From Pseudomonas oryzihabitans (GTDB lineage: Bacteria; Pseudomonadota; Gammaproteobacteria; Pseudomonadales; Pseudomonadaceae): 64,000 bases of DNA. The position numbers and the translations under genes are program-made. Location of the stretch: positions 3,438,001 through 3,502,000 of the forward strand of contig NZ_CP021645.1 in NCBI RefSeq assembly GCF_006384975.1, in the 5' to 3' direction. Position 1 is the first letter of the stretch. Each line of letters begins with the position of its first letter. The notes beneath the pieces were generated by a model. The model worked only from the letters and a program-made list of their open reading frames with translations. It was not told the origin of the DNA and made no database searches. Below, one piece after another: positions 63,084-64,000 of this stretch.

Positions 63084-63874
63084 AGCGCGTCCACCATCTC
63101 AGGCGCTGCGCGTCTGAACACGAAAACGCCAAGCGCCATCAGAACCACAGAAATCAGAAAAGCGGATAGCATCCCTTGAATGGCGGGAACCTGTCCGTAA
63201 ACGAGAATATCGTGATATCCGCCTACGATCTTGTACATAGGATTGTAAGAGACTAGATTTTTTACGCCCTCTGGGATGACATTCAGCGGGTAGACGATAG
63301 GCGTGAACCAGAAAAGCACTTGTAAGAGAATGGGTACTACCTGACCAATGTCTCGTACGAAAACGTTGAGCACGCCGAGCAACAAACCTATTCCCACGGC
63401 CAGTGCGACGACAAATACCGTCATCGGAAGAATCCAGAAAATCTCCAAGCCCGGCCGATTTCCCATCAGCACAAAGACGGTCACGATGCACACGAGCAGG
63501 ATTGCATAATTGATCAGGCAGGACCCTACTACGATGACCGGCAGGGTAATTCTCGGGAAGCGCATCTTCTTGATGAGACCCCCGTTGTCGATGAAGACGG
63601 TGAGACAACGACCGACGATTTCGGAAAACAGGGTCCAGGCGAGAATACCGGCCATCAGATACATGGCATAGGCATATTTGTTGTCAATGCCCGGCAACTT
63701 CGCGGCCAGTAGATTGGAAAGGATCAGCGCATAGATTGCGACCTGTACCAGAGGATGAATTACCATCCATACTCCGCCCAGACGGCTTCTAGAAAATCTG
63801 CTGACAAACTCATTACGTATAGAGGACATTATGAAACCTCTATACAAATAGATGCTTTTCAGTAAACCACCCAT
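63080..63874 (-). CDS. wzm: O-polysaccharide ABC transporter permease
   Basis: A 264-residue ABC-2-type permease with six helices. RFSRSRLGGVWMVIHPLVQ near the N-terminus and VLFWFTPIVYPLNVIPEGVKNLVSYNP toward the end are the family motifs. The ATG at 63874 has GAAGGAG five bases upstream, so an upstream ATG (63994) is not needed. Its stop overlaps the wzt start. Five minus-strand genes from here to the glycosyltransferases read as one operon. Confidence 0.9.
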   Translation of the reverse strand: MGGLLKSIYLYRGFIMSSIRNEFVSRFSRSRLGGVWMVIHPLVQVAIYALILSNLLAAKLPGIDNKYAYAMYLMAGILAWTLFSEIVGRCLTVFIDNGGLIKKMRFPRITLPVIVVGSCLINYAILLVCIVTVFVLMGNRPGLEIFWILPMTVFVVALAVGIGLLLGVLNVFVRDIGQVVPILLQVLFWFTPIVYPLNVIPEGVKNLVSYNPMYKIVGGYHDILVYGQVPAIQGMLSAFLISVVLMALGVFVFRRAAPEMVDAL

Positions 63875-64000
63875 TTCTACTCCTTCACTTGTAGCGACAA
63901 ACGCCCATACTGAGCACGAAGCGTTTTCGCAAAAATTCGATTGGCCGACGATGCTCGACTCATAGAGCACACCAGAATGTAAGAGCTTCGCCACCTGAGC
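63875..64000 (-). other. Upstream region of wzm, cut by the window edge
   Basis: The last 126 bp precede wzm on the minus strand. No certain promoter is seen, and the reading frame that continues open is not supported as coding. In D-rhamnan clusters a GDP-mannose pyrophosphorylase gene may lie next. Confidence 0.4.

Overview
The window is chromosomal DNA from a Pseudomonas-type gammaproteobacterium, possibly of the P. oryzihabitans group (inference). The signs are GC-rich coding sequence, betIBA, gcvHPT with a GcsR-like regulator, ohrR/ohr, paired dispersed repeats of pseudomonad type, and a D-rhamnan (A-band-like) O-polysaccharide locus. About half is ordinary core chromosome. The accessory parts are a 10.8 kb integrated element in tRNA-Thr and the surface-polysaccharide locus that follows it.

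Left arm (1-33,380). It opens with the 3' end of a sigma-54 activator and a 2-oxoglutarate-type transporter that has a near-consensus sigma-54 promoter. Next come a DUF559 gene among repeats, topB, LysR/GST, and the glycine cleavage operon gcvH-gcvP-gcvT (minus strand). The gcv operon has a -24/-12 promoter preceded by three 18-bp sites of the kind bound by GcsR, and a gcsR homologue lies 8 kb away. Then follow a GSP-synthase-like/DUF1190/DUF350 trio, poxB, zinc-independent ribosomal protein L36, a translationally coupled binding protein-GGDEF-binding protein operon, ohrR/ohr/esterase, two oxidoreductases and a nitroreductase, a luciferase-like monooxygenase with its HxlR regulator, betI-betB-betA with BetI boxes, and a small lipoprotein.

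Island (33,418-44,209). A 48-bp direct repeat of the tRNA-Thr(TGT) 3' end brackets an element with the layout of a phage satellite (PICI/P4-like). It has an integrase, an AlpA-like HTH protein, a PrimPol-VapE replication protein, an iteron-rich putative origin, a small-terminase-like protein, several small unknown genes and an XRE repressor with a palindromic operator. It carries no capsid or tail genes that I recognise. Its cargo at the tRNA-proximal end is a strikingly AT-rich gene for a SEFIR (TIR-like) protein, a likely anti-phage effector. An IS3-family element sits at the very 3' end of the replication gene. Beyond the right att site is a decayed piece of a second, related XRE gene, so the tRNA was probably used more than once.

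Right arm (45,272-64,000). This is an ABC-transporter-dependent O-polysaccharide locus: Wzm/Wzt, an FkbM methyltransferase with coiled coil, a three-module glycosyltransferase (WbpX-like), Gmd, Rmd and WbpY/WbpZ-like glycosyltransferases for GDP-D-rhamnose synthesis and polymerisation. Within it sits an AT-rich insert (about 49.5-56.7 kb) with a GtrA/GT2/membrane-protein set, a flippase-like protein, and a kinase-HAD-nucleotidyltransferase triad that looks like a side-group decoration module.
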